A DNA stretch of 64,000 nt from JBCCSZ01 sp039821145 (GTDB lineage: Bacteria; Bacteroidota; Bacteroidia; Chitinophagales; Saprospiraceae). Every line of letters starts with the position of its first letter. Within the stretch, counting starts at the first letter, position 1. The position numbers and the translations under genes are program-made. The notes below the pieces were generated by a model, which saw only the letters and a list, made by a program, of their open reading frames with translations, was not told where the DNA came from and searched no databases. Location: positions 65,391-129,390 of the forward strand of contig JBCBOS010000025.1 in assembly GCA_039821145.1 (NCBI GenBank), written 5' to 3'. Of the stretch, positions 8,433 through 16,500 are shown in pieces.

Positions 8433-8915
8433 CTAGCAGCAGGAGAGCCTGCCCGTGCCCCCACAGCATGCATTTGCCTTTTCGACCAGGCTGGACAATG
8501 CCAACTTGGGCTTGCAAACGGTGGGTGGTACGGTCAAATCAATCAGCAAATGCCCCTCTTCCACCTTGGCATCCACGATGCGGTATACAGAAGTCGGAAC
8601 TTCCTGGTTGCCATATTCGATGAACAATTCCGTTTCTTTTTGAAGGGGGCGGGAAGAATCCACTACCTGAAAAATTTTGTGGGCCTTTCCAGCCGTCATT
8701 GCCCGACCGGACTTGCGGATGAGGCCATCCCAGAGTTGGACCACCGTCCGGCGCTCTTCATGGGGTCGACCACCACAATCCACCGATTCGATGTAGACAT
8801 TTTTCACCTCTGTGATGTGGTAAGAATTGGGAACCACTTGATCAGGTCGGTACAAAAAGAGCAATTCCTTGTCGGCATTCTGTTCGAGCAATTCTAAAAA
8901 TGTATGGGTTTGCAT
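8433..8915 (-). CDS. DUF6428-like protein of the arsR operon
   Basis: 160 aa, ATG at 8915. The N-terminus (LLEQNADKELLFLYRP..., YHITEVKNVYIESVDCGGRPHEERRTVVQLWDG) resembles a Bacteroidota family, DUF6428 as I recall it, that travels with ArsR regulators and arsenate reductases. The very C-terminus is cysteine-rich (ACCGGTGRLSCC), together with the internal VDCGG, which suggests thiol or metal binding. It lies 52 nt downstream of arsR in the same direction, and an operator-like palindrome sits between them. No signal peptide, so cytoplasmic. The biochemical role is unknown; a metalloid or thiol-stress function is inferred from context. Confidence 0.6.
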   Translation of the reverse strand: MQTHTFLELLEQNADKELLFLYRPDQVVPNSYHITEVKNVYIESVDCGGRPHEERRTVVQLWDGLIRKSGRAMTAGKAHKIFQVVDSSRPLQKETELFIEYGNQEVPTSVYRIVDAKVEEGHLLIDLTVPPTVCKPKLALSSLVEKANACCGGTGRLSCC

Positions 8916-8930
8916 GAGATGTAATTTTTT

Positions 8931-8946
8931 ATCGCAATATTACGAT
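8931..8946. promoter_or_regulatory. ArsR-type operator, copy 2
   Basis: The 16-bp near-palindrome ATCGCAATATTACGAT lies 16 nt upstream of the DUF6428-like start codon. It matches the copy in front of arsR (9308-9323) in length and in both ATCG...CGAT ends, giving a shared pattern ATCGyAAnAnTACGAT. Confidence 0.6.
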
Positions 8947-8967
8947 TATTAAAAGAAAAAAAATGGA

Positions 8968-9288
8968 TCAACAGCAATTTTTCAAATCGACGAATAGAGT
9001 CTGGATCAATACTTTGGCCTCTTTCCAAACTTCCTCCTCGATGCAGTAGCAGGTGCGAACGCCCTCAATTTGGCCTTTGATGAGTCCGGCCTCTTTCAGC
9101 GCCTTGAGATGTTGGGAGATGGTGGATTGGGACAACGGAAGCGCATCGACAATTTCTCCACAAACACAGCCCTTGTGCCCGAGCAAGTACTCCAGGATGG
9201 CGATCCGAGCGGGATGACCAATGGCTTTTGCCAGGGCAGCTACTCGGTTTTGGGCCGGGGTAAACAATTGTGATTTGGTAATGCCCAT
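8968..9288 (-). CDS. arsR: ArsR/SmtB-family metal(loid)-responsive repressor
   Basis: 106 aa from the ATG at 9288, the usual size of the family; the 29 preceding codons are hydrophobic and lie over the operator, so they were rejected. The winged helix is clear: IGHPARIAILEYLL, then CVCGEIV, then the recognition helix SQSTISQHLKALKEAGLI, then a wing with GVRTCYC. The CVC pair matches the ELCVC metalloid site in helix 3 of ArsR proteins. A further CYC and a terminal CC could add ligands. The family dissociates from DNA on binding As(III), Sb(III) or divalent metals. Two matching palindromes flank the gene and argue for autoregulation and control of the next gene. Confidence 0.9.
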   Translation of the reverse strand: MGITKSQLFTPAQNRVAALAKAIGHPARIAILEYLLGHKGCVCGEIVDALPLSQSTISQHLKALKEAGLIKGQIEGVRTCYCIEEEVWKEAKVLIQTLFVDLKNCC

Positions 9289-9307
9289 TGTGAATTCGTC
9301 GTTTATG

Positions 9308-9323
9308 ATCGTAAAAATACGAT
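9308..9323. promoter_or_regulatory. ArsR-type operator, copy 1
   Basis: Perfect inverted repeat ATCGTA-AAAA-TACGAT, centred about 27 nt upstream of the arsR ATG, where an autoregulatory ArsR site is expected. Confidence 0.7.
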
Positions 9324-9952
9324 GAATCAACCAAAAAAGCAAGAGGTTGCTCCAAAAAAGGAACAACCTCCCCATCTCTGATCCAATGTGTGTTAAATCA
9401 CACGGGTAATTTTCCTGGAATGTTTTCCGGGTAAAGTGTTTTGGATCATGTCATCTGTAATCTGTATGTAAAGAATCCCTTTTCAATTACGGATGAACCG
9501 ACCAAAGTCCAATCGTTCAGCACCGGGCTCCCGTGTCAGCCGGTTCATAGGATATATATAGTGTGAAAGTCGTTGCCTGCCTCGGTATGGGGCAAGCAGG
9601 TAGTTGGCAGTAAGCCATCCAGCTGTGCAATCGCCATCGGCACAAGAGCAAACATGGCTCTCATCTAATGGATTGCATCTGTGGGTTTGAAGGTGTTCTT
9701 GACCGCTTTTGCAGTCGTGTGAAAAAGTGCAAACACAATGCCAAAAATTAAAAAACAAGCATAAAAATAAAATTTATGTGACGGCCATTTTTTGTCATTT
9801 ACCAAAGCAATTGACTGATTTACAGTAGCTAGAGTAGCAAAGAAAGTGACAGCTCAATTTTTTTTCAAAATTCTTGGGTACGGCTTTCTACCCTCCCAAC
9901 ACATGAGGGTGTTACATCAAACATTCATCACAATTGAAAAATACCCTATATC
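9324..9952. other. Intergenic spacer, no gene recognised
   Basis: About 630 bp between divergent arsR (minus) and the secreted-protein gene at 9953 (plus). A 6-bp hairpin ACCCTC/GAGGGT at 9890-9910 sits in the leader of the plus-strand gene. The only sizeable frame (9483-9758, minus) needs a TTG start and has no recognisable character. No clear -33/-7 pair was found. Confidence 0.4.
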
Positions 9953-10831
9953 ATGACTCGCTCCATCCGCACCTCCACCCAATCCTTCTTCCTTCTCATC
10001 GCCTTGTTTGCCTTTACCGGGCTACAAGCAGCCGGCTCGCTGAGTGGCAGCTGGAAAAACCGCGACGCCAATACAAGTGGCCTGACCAAAGTCATCATTG
10101 GCAACAACAACGCTAGTTTCCAGGCCTTTGGAAAATGCCATCCGACCGACTGCAAGTGGGACAAGGTGAGAATGCACAAAAACGGCAATTCCTACACAGC
10201 CTATTACAATCAAGGCTTTGCCAAGCGCAAACTCAGCATCGCCAAACTGGGCAACGGCATGCTTTGCGTCATCATGAGGACGGTCTACAAAGACAATCGC
10301 AAGCCTCGCAGAGATACTTATTACTTCAAAAAAGTCGTCCGCCCCGTCATCACTGCAAGACCTGCCGTGCGAGAGGATTGTGTCCGCATCGACTACAGAA
10401 CGGCCAAGTTGGCTTGCATCAAAGGAGACTGGAAGATCGTGGACGGCCCCAAGGGCAATCACTGGGCCTTTAGCTTTGGCCGCAACAAGGAAGAAGCCAT
10501 CAAGGCGCTGCGCGTCATCAAGCACTACAGAATCACGCAAAGCTGTTTTGTCGGACGACCAGGCCCTTCCTTCAGTTACCTCCTCAAAAACGGCAAAGCC
10601 CCAACAGGTGCCATTCGCTCGGAGGACTGTGTTTCTTTCAACCCCAGAACTGCACAAGTAAAACGCATCAATGGCCGCTACAAGATCGTCGATGGCAGAC
10701 ATTGGGTCTTCGACTTCGGCAACAACAAAGCGGAAGCCATCAAGTCGCTCAACATCATCAAAAAGCACGGTTTCACAAAGTCCTGCTACGTCGGTCGCCC
10801 CGGCCCCTCCTTCACCTACCTGCGCAAATAG
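9953..10831 (+). CDS. Secreted protein: beta-type domain plus two tandem 70-residue repeats
   Basis: 292 aa. A signal peptide (hydrophobic FFLLIALFAFTGLQAAG) ends near residue 27. Residues 28-120 form one module with LSGSWKN and FGKCHPTDCKWDKV, a pattern I have seen in other secreted proteins but cannot name. Two tandem repeats follow at about 142-216 and 223-292, each reading E-D-C-V, then KIVDG...HW.F.FG.N..EAIK.L..I...., then S-C-(F/Y)-V-G-R-P-G-P-S-F-(S/T)-Y-L. The two Cys per repeat probably form a disulfide. The HWxFDFG and VGRPGPSFxYL signatures are highly conserved between copies, which suggests ligand or partner binding. Followed by a strong terminator. Confidence 0.75.
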   Translation: MTRSIRTSTQSFFLLIALFAFTGLQAAGSLSGSWKNRDANTSGLTKVIIGNNNASFQAFGKCHPTDCKWDKVRMHKNGNSYTAYYNQGFAKRKLSIAKLGNGMLCVIMRTVYKDNRKPRRDTYYFKKVVRPVITARPAVREDCVRIDYRTAKLACIKGDWKIVDGPKGNHWAFSFGRNKEEAIKALRVIKHYRITQSCFVGRPGPSFSYLLKNGKAPTGAIRSEDCVSFNPRTAQVKRINGRYKIVDGRHWVFDFGNNKAEAIKSLNIIKKHGFTKSCYVGRPGPSFTYLRK

Positions 10832-10896
10832 GCCTGTCTCACGCCATCGAACAAATGAGATCCCATGACAACATTCACAAATCAATTTCCCCTCAG

Positions 10897-10926
10897 CCGA
10901 GCGTGCCTACCGCGCTCGGTTTTTTT
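10897..10926 (+). terminator. Rho-independent terminator
   Basis: A perfect 7-bp stem CCGAGCG (10897-10903) / CGCTCGG (10913-10919) runs directly into a T7 tract. It isolates the 9953-10831 gene from the next two secreted-protein genes. Confidence 0.9.
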
Positions 10927-11020
10927 GTGTGGAAAAATTGTCCCCGACTGGGTACACCGCCAGGCCGACCGACACATATCCATGACAACTTGATTCTACA
11001 CCATTCAAATCATACAAAGA

Positions 11021-12058
11021 ATGAGAGCTTTCTATATCCTATCGATGTCGCTACTACTGACAACGGCTGCCTTTGGCCAGAAGAAGGTCAGCGGTGCCAT
11101 GGGCAAATTTCTCCAAACCGAATTCATGACCACCTACATGAATCTGAAAATTGAAGCAGAAAATGCCGTCAAGACCTTCCAGTCCAACCAAGACCGCTAC
11201 CAGGTGCAAGATGTGAGTCGAGTGCGCGCAGAATACGACAAAATTGCCGCCCAGTTCAATGCACTGCTGGAAGGTGTCAAAAACGATTTTCTCAACAAAA
11301 AGAAACTCAAATACATCGAAAAATTTCCGGACAGCTATTCCGATGGTCTACAGATGAAACTCTACAAGCTCTCCGACCACTATGCCAAGGGCTTTCAGCA
11401 AAGTCTGGCCGATGCCACTGCCAACGAAATTGATGGCGTCGCCGTTCTGCTGCTGATTGGGGAAATCATTGGGTTGACCAAGGGAATGTCGGACTACTTC
11501 TCCAAACTCCGTCGGGAGGCCCGCCGCTACAACCAAGCCTACTTGCACAAACACCTGGTAAGCCCCCATCGATGGAAAAGCTGGGATGAAATTGCAGGCC
11601 GTTCTGCAGCGCCCAACTACCACCAGCCAGACCGAGAATTCGACCCGTCCAGCGTCCAACTGCGCATTCCCAACAGCAGAAACAATGGCTTTGACAATGG
11701 AGATTTCAACAACAGTGGCCAAAACGATTGGGACGACAACACAGGAGACTTCAACGATGACAGCTTTGACAATGACAATGGCCAAAACGACTGGAACGAA
11801 GACTCCAACAACAGCAATGGGTCATCCGACGATACTTTTGACTACCAAAACAGCAATCCCGATGAGGAAGATGACTGGAACAATACAGCCCGCGGAAATG
11901 TCCCTGGTGGCCAAGGCGAGTCCACCAATCAACAGCCCAATCCCAGCCAGGATGATCCCTTCATTTACGGCAACTGGCAAACCGGGCAGCCAGACAGCAC
12001 CAAAAGCAACCAACGCAAATACCAAAAGGGCAAGCTCCAAAAACAACGCAAACAATAA
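11021..12058 (+). CDS. Secreted protein with Asp/Asn-rich low-complexity tail
   Basis: 345 aa; signal peptide MRAFYILSMSLLLTTAAFGQ. Residues 21-190 look mainly helical (long Lys/Glu/Gln stretches, a hydrophobic VAVLLLIGEIIGLTKG segment at about 143-158 that could be membrane-associated). From about 215 to 315 the chain is an acidic Asn/Asp/Gly/Ser-rich tract with repeated NGQNDW units, then a Pro/Gln/Lys-rich end. Acidic D/N tracts can bind calcium or act as flexible spacers; this is inference. The papain-like protease gene starts 28 nt downstream, so the two are probably co-transcribed and may work together or as substrate and enzyme. No family recognised. Confidence 0.65.
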   Translation: MRAFYILSMSLLLTTAAFGQKKVSGAMGKFLQTEFMTTYMNLKIEAENAVKTFQSNQDRYQVQDVSRVRAEYDKIAAQFNALLEGVKNDFLNKKKLKYIEKFPDSYSDGLQMKLYKLSDHYAKGFQQSLADATANEIDGVAVLLLIGEIIGLTKGMSDYFSKLRREARRYNQAYLHKHLVSPHRWKSWDEIAGRSAAPNYHQPDREFDPSSVQLRIPNSRNNGFDNGDFNNSGQNDWDDNTGDFNDDSFDNDNGQNDWNEDSNNSNGSSDDTFDYQNSNPDEEDDWNNTARGNVPGGQGESTNQQPNPSQDDPFIYGNWQTGQPDSTKSNQRKYQKGKLQKQRKQ

Positions 12059-12085
12059 TCATTGCTTCCGCTTCAACCAACTGCC

Positions 12086-13609
12086 ATGACTCGTATCCTC
12101 CTCCCCTGCCTTTTCCTCCTGGCCATGCAAAACCTGCTGGCACAGGCCACAGAATTTCCAACGGGATTGTTGCCCGAGGACAGCACCTATCAGCAATTGC
12201 CCCGTCTGAGCGAATTCGATGGGACCAAGGCCAACCTGCCCAACCGAGTGAGTTTGGAACAATACTGCCCGGAAGTCGGCAACCAGGGAGACATCTTCAG
12301 CTGTGTGGGTTGGTCGGTGGGTTATGGGGCACTCACCATTCAGCGGGCCATCCACAATGGCTGTACGGATCGAGCGGTCATCACCCAAAATGCCCATTCT
12401 GCCCTGTTCATCTACAACCAAATCAAAGAGGGCGACTGCCGACAGGGAGCGAGGATCAGCGATGCCGTCCGCTTTTTGATGGAACATGGCGACTGCCTGG
12501 CCGGACAATTTGACTACGACCGGGACAACTGCCAACTACTTCCCGACGCCCAACTCCAACAACAAGCCCAACGCTTTGCCATCGAGGACTTTTTGACCTT
12601 ATTTGACCAAGGCTCTTCCGAACGAGAAAAGATTGCCAAGACCAAAATGGCCATTGCACGCCAAAAGCCCGTCATCATCGGCATGCAAGTCCGCCGCAAC
12701 TTTTACCAGCTGGAAAATGCCCGCTTTTGGTGGCCAGACAATGGCAATACTGCTCCGGCGGGTGGGCATGCGATGGTGGTTGTGGGCTACGATGACATCA
12801 AGGGGGCCTTCCGACTGTTCAACTCCTGGGGTAGCCAGTGGGGCGATCGGGGATTCATATGGGTGAAGTACCGCGACTTTGCTCGCTTTTGCAAGTATGC
12901 CTACATCCTGTACCTATTGGAAAGTGATCAATTCGACACGCCATTGACCACCGATGCCAAGGCCGCCGCTCCGGCGGTGCAAGTGACCACTGCAGTGGCC
13001 AGTCGCCCAAAATTTCGGCCATTGGTCAAGTTGGGAGGGCAATTTGGATTTCGACAATTCAAGGGTTGGGATGCCCAGCAGCAGCCTCAGTTCCAATCGG
13101 CAGAGGTGTATTTTGAAGAGGGGTACTACCGGACGGAGCAGTCAGAATGGGCCGTTGGACAAAAATTTCAGTTGCTGGTGCAGACCACAGAACAAGATGA
13201 ATACCTCTATGTTTTCAGCATTGATGCTCGCCGAAACGTACACATCCACTTTCCTCGCAAGGGCAAGTACAACCGCAAGTTCAGAGGCCGCAATGAGAGT
13301 GCGCTCTTGCTGAGTGGCGGGGCGCAGGCCATCATACCAGGGCCCCAAAAGGTCCTCAAAAAGAGCCATGCCGGAAGAGATAAGCTGATTGTTTTGTACG
13401 CCAAGAAGAAAATCCCCCACTTCCGAAAGCTGTGCCGGGCGGCCAGTCAGTACAATGGCAATTTTGTCGATCACCTATGGAAATTGCTGGAAGAGCAGGT
13501 CGTTCCCCGCAAGGAAATCCTGTACCATCCCGAAGAGATGTCTTTCACGGCCAGCACGCGAAGTGGGCGTTATGTGGTCCCCATTGTGTTGGAAATTGAA
13601 GGGAATTGA
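12086..13609 (+). CDS. Secreted papain-fold (C1-like) cysteine protease with DUF4384-like C-terminus
   Basis: 507 aa from the ATG at 12086, which gives a clean signal peptide (ILLPCLFLLAMQNLLAQ). The C1 catalytic set is complete: Gln67 in GNQGDIFSC, Cys73, His228 in GGHAMVVVGYDD, Asn246 in FNSWGSQWGDRG. There is no long propeptide. After the protease fold (to about 285) a linker leads into a C-terminal module (about 345-455) with GQKFQLLVQTTEQDEYLYVF...VHIHFPRKG...IIPGPQ..., the pattern of DUF4384, a domain often fused to caspase-like and C1-like proteases in Bacteroidota. No T9SS sorting domain is visible, so it is probably periplasmic or secreted by another route. Ends 13 nt before a convergent gene. 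Confidence 0.85.
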   Translation: MTRILLPCLFLLAMQNLLAQATEFPTGLLPEDSTYQQLPRLSEFDGTKANLPNRVSLEQYCPEVGNQGDIFSCVGWSVGYGALTIQRAIHNGCTDRAVITQNAHSALFIYNQIKEGDCRQGARISDAVRFLMEHGDCLAGQFDYDRDNCQLLPDAQLQQQAQRFAIEDFLTLFDQGSSEREKIAKTKMAIARQKPVIIGMQVRRNFYQLENARFWWPDNGNTAPAGGHAMVVVGYDDIKGAFRLFNSWGSQWGDRGFIWVKYRDFARFCKYAYILYLLESDQFDTPLTTDAKAAAPAVQVTTAVASRPKFRPLVKLGGQFGFRQFKGWDAQQQPQFQSAEVYFEEGYYRTEQSEWAVGQKFQLLVQTTEQDEYLYVFSIDARRNVHIHFPRKGKYNRKFRGRNESALLLSGGAQAIIPGPQKVLKKSHAGRDKLIVLYAKKKIPHFRKLCRAASQYNGNFVDHLWKLLEEQVVPRKEILYHPEEMSFTASTRSGRYVVPIVLEIEGN

Positions 13610-13622
13610 GAAAGGGAGGAGA

Positions 13623-13946
13623 CTAATCGCCAGTGGGCGCCAGTTTGACCACCAAGCCTTCCAAATCATCCGTCATTCGCACTTGGCAGCCCAATCGGCT
13701 GTTGTCCTCCACAAAAAATGCCTGATCCAGCATGTCTTCTTCATCATCGCTGGGATCGGGCAGGCCATGCTCTGACTCCACATATACATGACAGCTGGCG
13801 CAGAGGGCCATTCCTCCACAGGTCCCTTCCACAGGCAATTCATAGGCCTTGCAGACCTCCATGAGGTTCATGTTCATATCGGTCGGGGCCTCCAATTTGT
13901 GGGTTTGGTCTTCGCGATCGATGACCGTCAGGTTGATCATGCTCAT
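13623..13946 (-). CDS. 2Fe-2S ferredoxin, adrenodoxin type
   Basis: 107 aa from the ATG at 13946 (MSMINLTVIDRE). The cluster ligands are visible: Cys43, Cys49 and Cys52 (GTCGGMALCASCHVYV, CX5CX2C) and Cys87 (RLGCQVRM), the spacing of vertebrate/ISC-type ferredoxins. An acidic stretch (PDPSDDEEDML) is typical of the partner-docking helix of this class. Cytoplasmic electron carrier for Fe-S cluster assembly or a monooxygenase; the partner cannot be inferred from neighbours. The ORF upstream of Met1 is Arg/Pro-rich and unlikely to be translated. Confidence 0.9.
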   Translation of the reverse strand: MSMINLTVIDREDQTHKLEAPTDMNMNLMEVCKAYELPVEGTCGGMALCASCHVYVESEHGLPDPSDDEEDMLDQAFFVEDNSRLGCQVRMTDDLEGLVVKLAPTGD

Positions 13947-14126
13947 TTTCAAAAACAGTTTATCGCCATCGAAGCTGGGCATTCCAGCAAGGGCCATGTG
14001 TTCAGATGTACGCTTTTGTGCTTGGGGTGGCCTCATCCTAACACCGACTGCCCTGCGAAAGTTGCCTGACAACAGTTGGAGCAAAGCATTCGAATGGATC
14101 GGCTTTGGGATGAAAAGAGACTTTTC

Positions 14127-14915
14127 CTAGCTTCCTTTGAAATTGGCCTTGCGCCGTTCCACAAAGGCGGTAGCCCCTTCCGTAAAATCCTCTGTTTGGG
14201 TGGTGAGGTCGAATTGTGCTACTTCAAAATCAAAGCCATCTCTGCCGGGCTCGAAGTATTTGTTGACACATTTGATCACATTGCTGATGGCGATGGGGGC
14301 TTTTTGGGCTACTTTCAGGAGAATTTCCTTTGCCTTGGCCACCTCTTGACCTGCTTCCACTTGGTGATTGGCCAGTCCCAAGCGGTGGGCTTCTTCTGCT
14401 CCGATCATGTCGCCCGTCATCATCAACTCGATGGCCTTGCCCTTGCCGATGTACTGGATCAGGCGTTGGGTACCGCCATAGCCTGGAATGATCCCTAGAT
14501 TGACCTCTGGCTGACCGAAGCGGGCCTTGGCACCGGCGATGCGCATGTGGCAAGCCATTGCCAACTCACAACCTCCTCCCAGGGCAAAGCCATTGACAGC
14601 TGCGATGACCGGACGATGGAAATTTTCGATCAAAAAGAAAATGTCCTGCCCCCTTTGCGCCAGTGCCCCTCCCCCACCTTTGGTGGACTCCAAGGCAAGA
14701 AACTCGGTGATGTCGGCACCCGCCACAAACGATTTTTCGCCCGCCCCTGTGAGGATGACTCCAATGAGTCCTTCGCGATTGGGCGCATCTTCGGCAAAAA
14801 AGTATTTGAGCTCTTCCAGCGTTTGGTAGTTGAGGGCATTGAGGGCTTTTTCGCGATTGAAGGTCAGTACGATGATGCCGTCTTCTTCCGACAAGAGGAT
14901 GTTTTGGTAGGTCAT
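14127..14915 (-). CDS. Enoyl-CoA hydratase/isomerase (crotonase) family protein
   Basis: 262 aa, family length. Oxyanion-hole motif FVAGADITEF (63-72); NGFALGGGCELAMACH (108-123); GQPEVNLGIIPGYGGTQRL. Both catalytic glutamates of classical hydratases are kept (Glu117 in GGCELA and Glu137 in GQPEVNLG), so true enoyl-CoA hydratase activity in fatty-acid or branched-chain amino-acid degradation is likely. Cytoplasmic. It stands alone among unrelated neighbours, so the exact acyl-CoA substrate is open. Confidence 0.9.
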   Translation of the reverse strand: MTYQNILLSEEDGIIVLTFNREKALNALNYQTLEELKYFFAEDAPNREGLIGVILTGAGEKSFVAGADITEFLALESTKGGGGALAQRGQDIFFLIENFHRPVIAAVNGFALGGGCELAMACHMRIAGAKARFGQPEVNLGIIPGYGGTQRLIQYIGKGKAIELMMTGDMIGAEEAHRLGLANHQVEAGQEVAKAKEILLKVAQKAPIAISNVIKCVNKYFEPGRDGFDFEVAQFDLTTQTEDFTEGATAFVERRKANFKGS

Positions 14916-15037
14916 GATCTAGAGGTGTTGTATTTCGGGCGAAAATACGGGGATATGAGGGAAAATGCAAAAGTTATCCCATCGAGTGAGCAAGCCCCAA
15001 TCGGCCATTGACCTCCGACGCCAAGAGGGAGCTGGCA

Positions 15038-16333
15038 TCAGTCGGCGAACAAGCGGAGGTCTTCGCGTTGGAAGTAGGTCCCGTAGTAGTTGGTGAAATG
15101 ATCTGGGGTCTGCAGCTCTTTGCGCAAAAACTCCTCGTAGTTGCGGTAACGGGTGTCTTTTCTGATGTCGCATTGGTAGAGGCTGTAGTTTTCCGTTCCA
15201 TTTTCAAATATCTCCTCTTGGAAGATGGGAATGTCTGGAATGAGGACCTTCACATTTGGCGGTGAGTAGATGTACCATCTGATGGGTTTCAGTGCAATGT
15301 CGGGATTGGTGGCGCTTCTGAGTCTTGCCACACTCATGGCCAGGCCAGCTTCGGAGCTGTTGATTTGGAGTTCTCTTCCGTCGTGCTCATAGCTGATGTC
15401 GGTCAGTTGAGGCTGGTAGGCATCCAGTACTGTTTCCTGATGTTGTGAAATGAGATGGGATTTTTGACCATCATCCAGCACCATGTTGCTGAAGAAAGAT
15501 TGGAAGACATCGCTGGGCTCAAAAATGGGAATCTGGCTGGCAATTCCTCCTCGCCCTGACAAGCCTGTCCCCAATAACTCGGGATACAAATGGTATTCAT
15601 TGTTGCCAAGATGCCGCACTCCAGAGATGCCATATTTGATGCTGTCGAATGGTGCAGGAACTGCCACACCTCTTCGGTCAGCAAGTCGGCCCGTCAGCAT
15701 GTTTTCCTCAATTTTGATGCCCTCTCCCACTCTCAAATCCGTTACATATCCATAATGCCACTCCTGTTTTCCTTCCGGAATGGCTGCAAAGAACAAATTG
15801 AAGGGATCGCGAAAAGGCAGTACGGAATGGACCATTTCGCGGGTCTCACCATAACCTGAATACTGAAAGCCATTGAGGCTGTAAGAAAGGCCATCTTCTT
15901 TGGTGGCAAAGTCGTATTCAATTTCTTGGTACTCAGATTCCGCAGTCAAAGAACTGGAATTCCATGCGGACCGATCGAAGGCACCCAATACAATTTTGTC
16001 CTGCTTCATGTGGGTGTAGGTGTCAATTTCGAAGAAAGCGATTTTTCCCTGATTGTTGTCGAGCATTTGCAAGACACTGAAATTGTAGTACATGGAGTCT
16101 CGCTTCTTGTCGAGGGCAATTTGAAAGGAATCTCCATTTTTGACACTGGTAAACCAAAGGACTTCGCTGCTGCTGGGCTCACTGAAGAAGAGCAGGCAAT
16201 CCACATCATCTCCCAGGAAACCTGGCTCAACGGTGACGGAAATTTCTTGCGAGTAGTTGACGTTTTGCGTTTCCTTTTTGCAGGATGCGACCAATAGAAT
16301 GGACAGAATGAAGAGAAGCTGTTTCGTTTTCAT
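15038..16333 (-). CDS. Lipoprotein of unknown function
   Basis: 431 aa from the ATG at 16333. The N-terminus MKTKQLLFILSILLVASC has a lipobox with Cys18 followed by Lys-Lys, so it is a lipoprotein; KK after the Cys is not the usual surface-export signal of Bacteroidota. The rest is rich in aromatic and beta-forming segments (for example LLFFSEPSSSEVLWFTS, YHLYPELLG) with no catalytic motif I recognise. It may be a beta-sandwich or carbohydrate- or surface-binding protein. Flanked by the crotonase gene and the flippase gene with gaps of 122 and 167 bp, so operon membership is uncertain. Confidence 0.65.
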   Translation of the reverse strand: MKTKQLLFILSILLVASCKKETQNVNYSQEISVTVEPGFLGDDVDCLLFFSEPSSSEVLWFTSVKNGDSFQIALDKKRDSMYYNFSVLQMLDNNQGKIAFFEIDTYTHMKQDKIVLGAFDRSAWNSSSLTAESEYQEIEYDFATKEDGLSYSLNGFQYSGYGETREMVHSVLPFRDPFNLFFAAIPEGKQEWHYGYVTDLRVGEGIKIEENMLTGRLADRRGVAVPAPFDSIKYGISGVRHLGNNEYHLYPELLGTGLSGRGGIASQIPIFEPSDVFQSFFSNMVLDDGQKSHLISQHQETVLDAYQPQLTDISYEHDGRELQINSSEAGLAMSVARLRSATNPDIALKPIRWYIYSPPNVKVLIPDIPIFQEEIFENGTENYSLYQCDIRKDTRYRNYEEFLRKELQTPDHFTNYYGTYFQREDLRLFAD

Positions 16334-16500
16334 CAATTTTTTGTTTGCGATTTGTATGAAGGATTCATACTACTGGTGCATTGCTAAAATAGCAATAAGA
16401 ATTGAGAAATTGCTTGTCCATGACCATCAATTGATCCCGATGCAACTCCATTGGCTTGTTTGGCAACTTTCGAACCCCTCAGAAAATCTCATTTGGCCCA

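Noticed and set aside
9483..9758. Cys-rich 91-codon minus-strand frame
   Set aside because: It needs a TTG start, has no ribosome-binding site or promoter and no compositional sign of coding; treated as chance.
11348..11817. Minus-strand valine-rich frames opposite the D/N-rich tail
   Set aside because: Antisense of Asn/Asp codons gives Val/Leu/Ile-rich artefacts; the plus frame has a signal peptide and fits the gene spacing.
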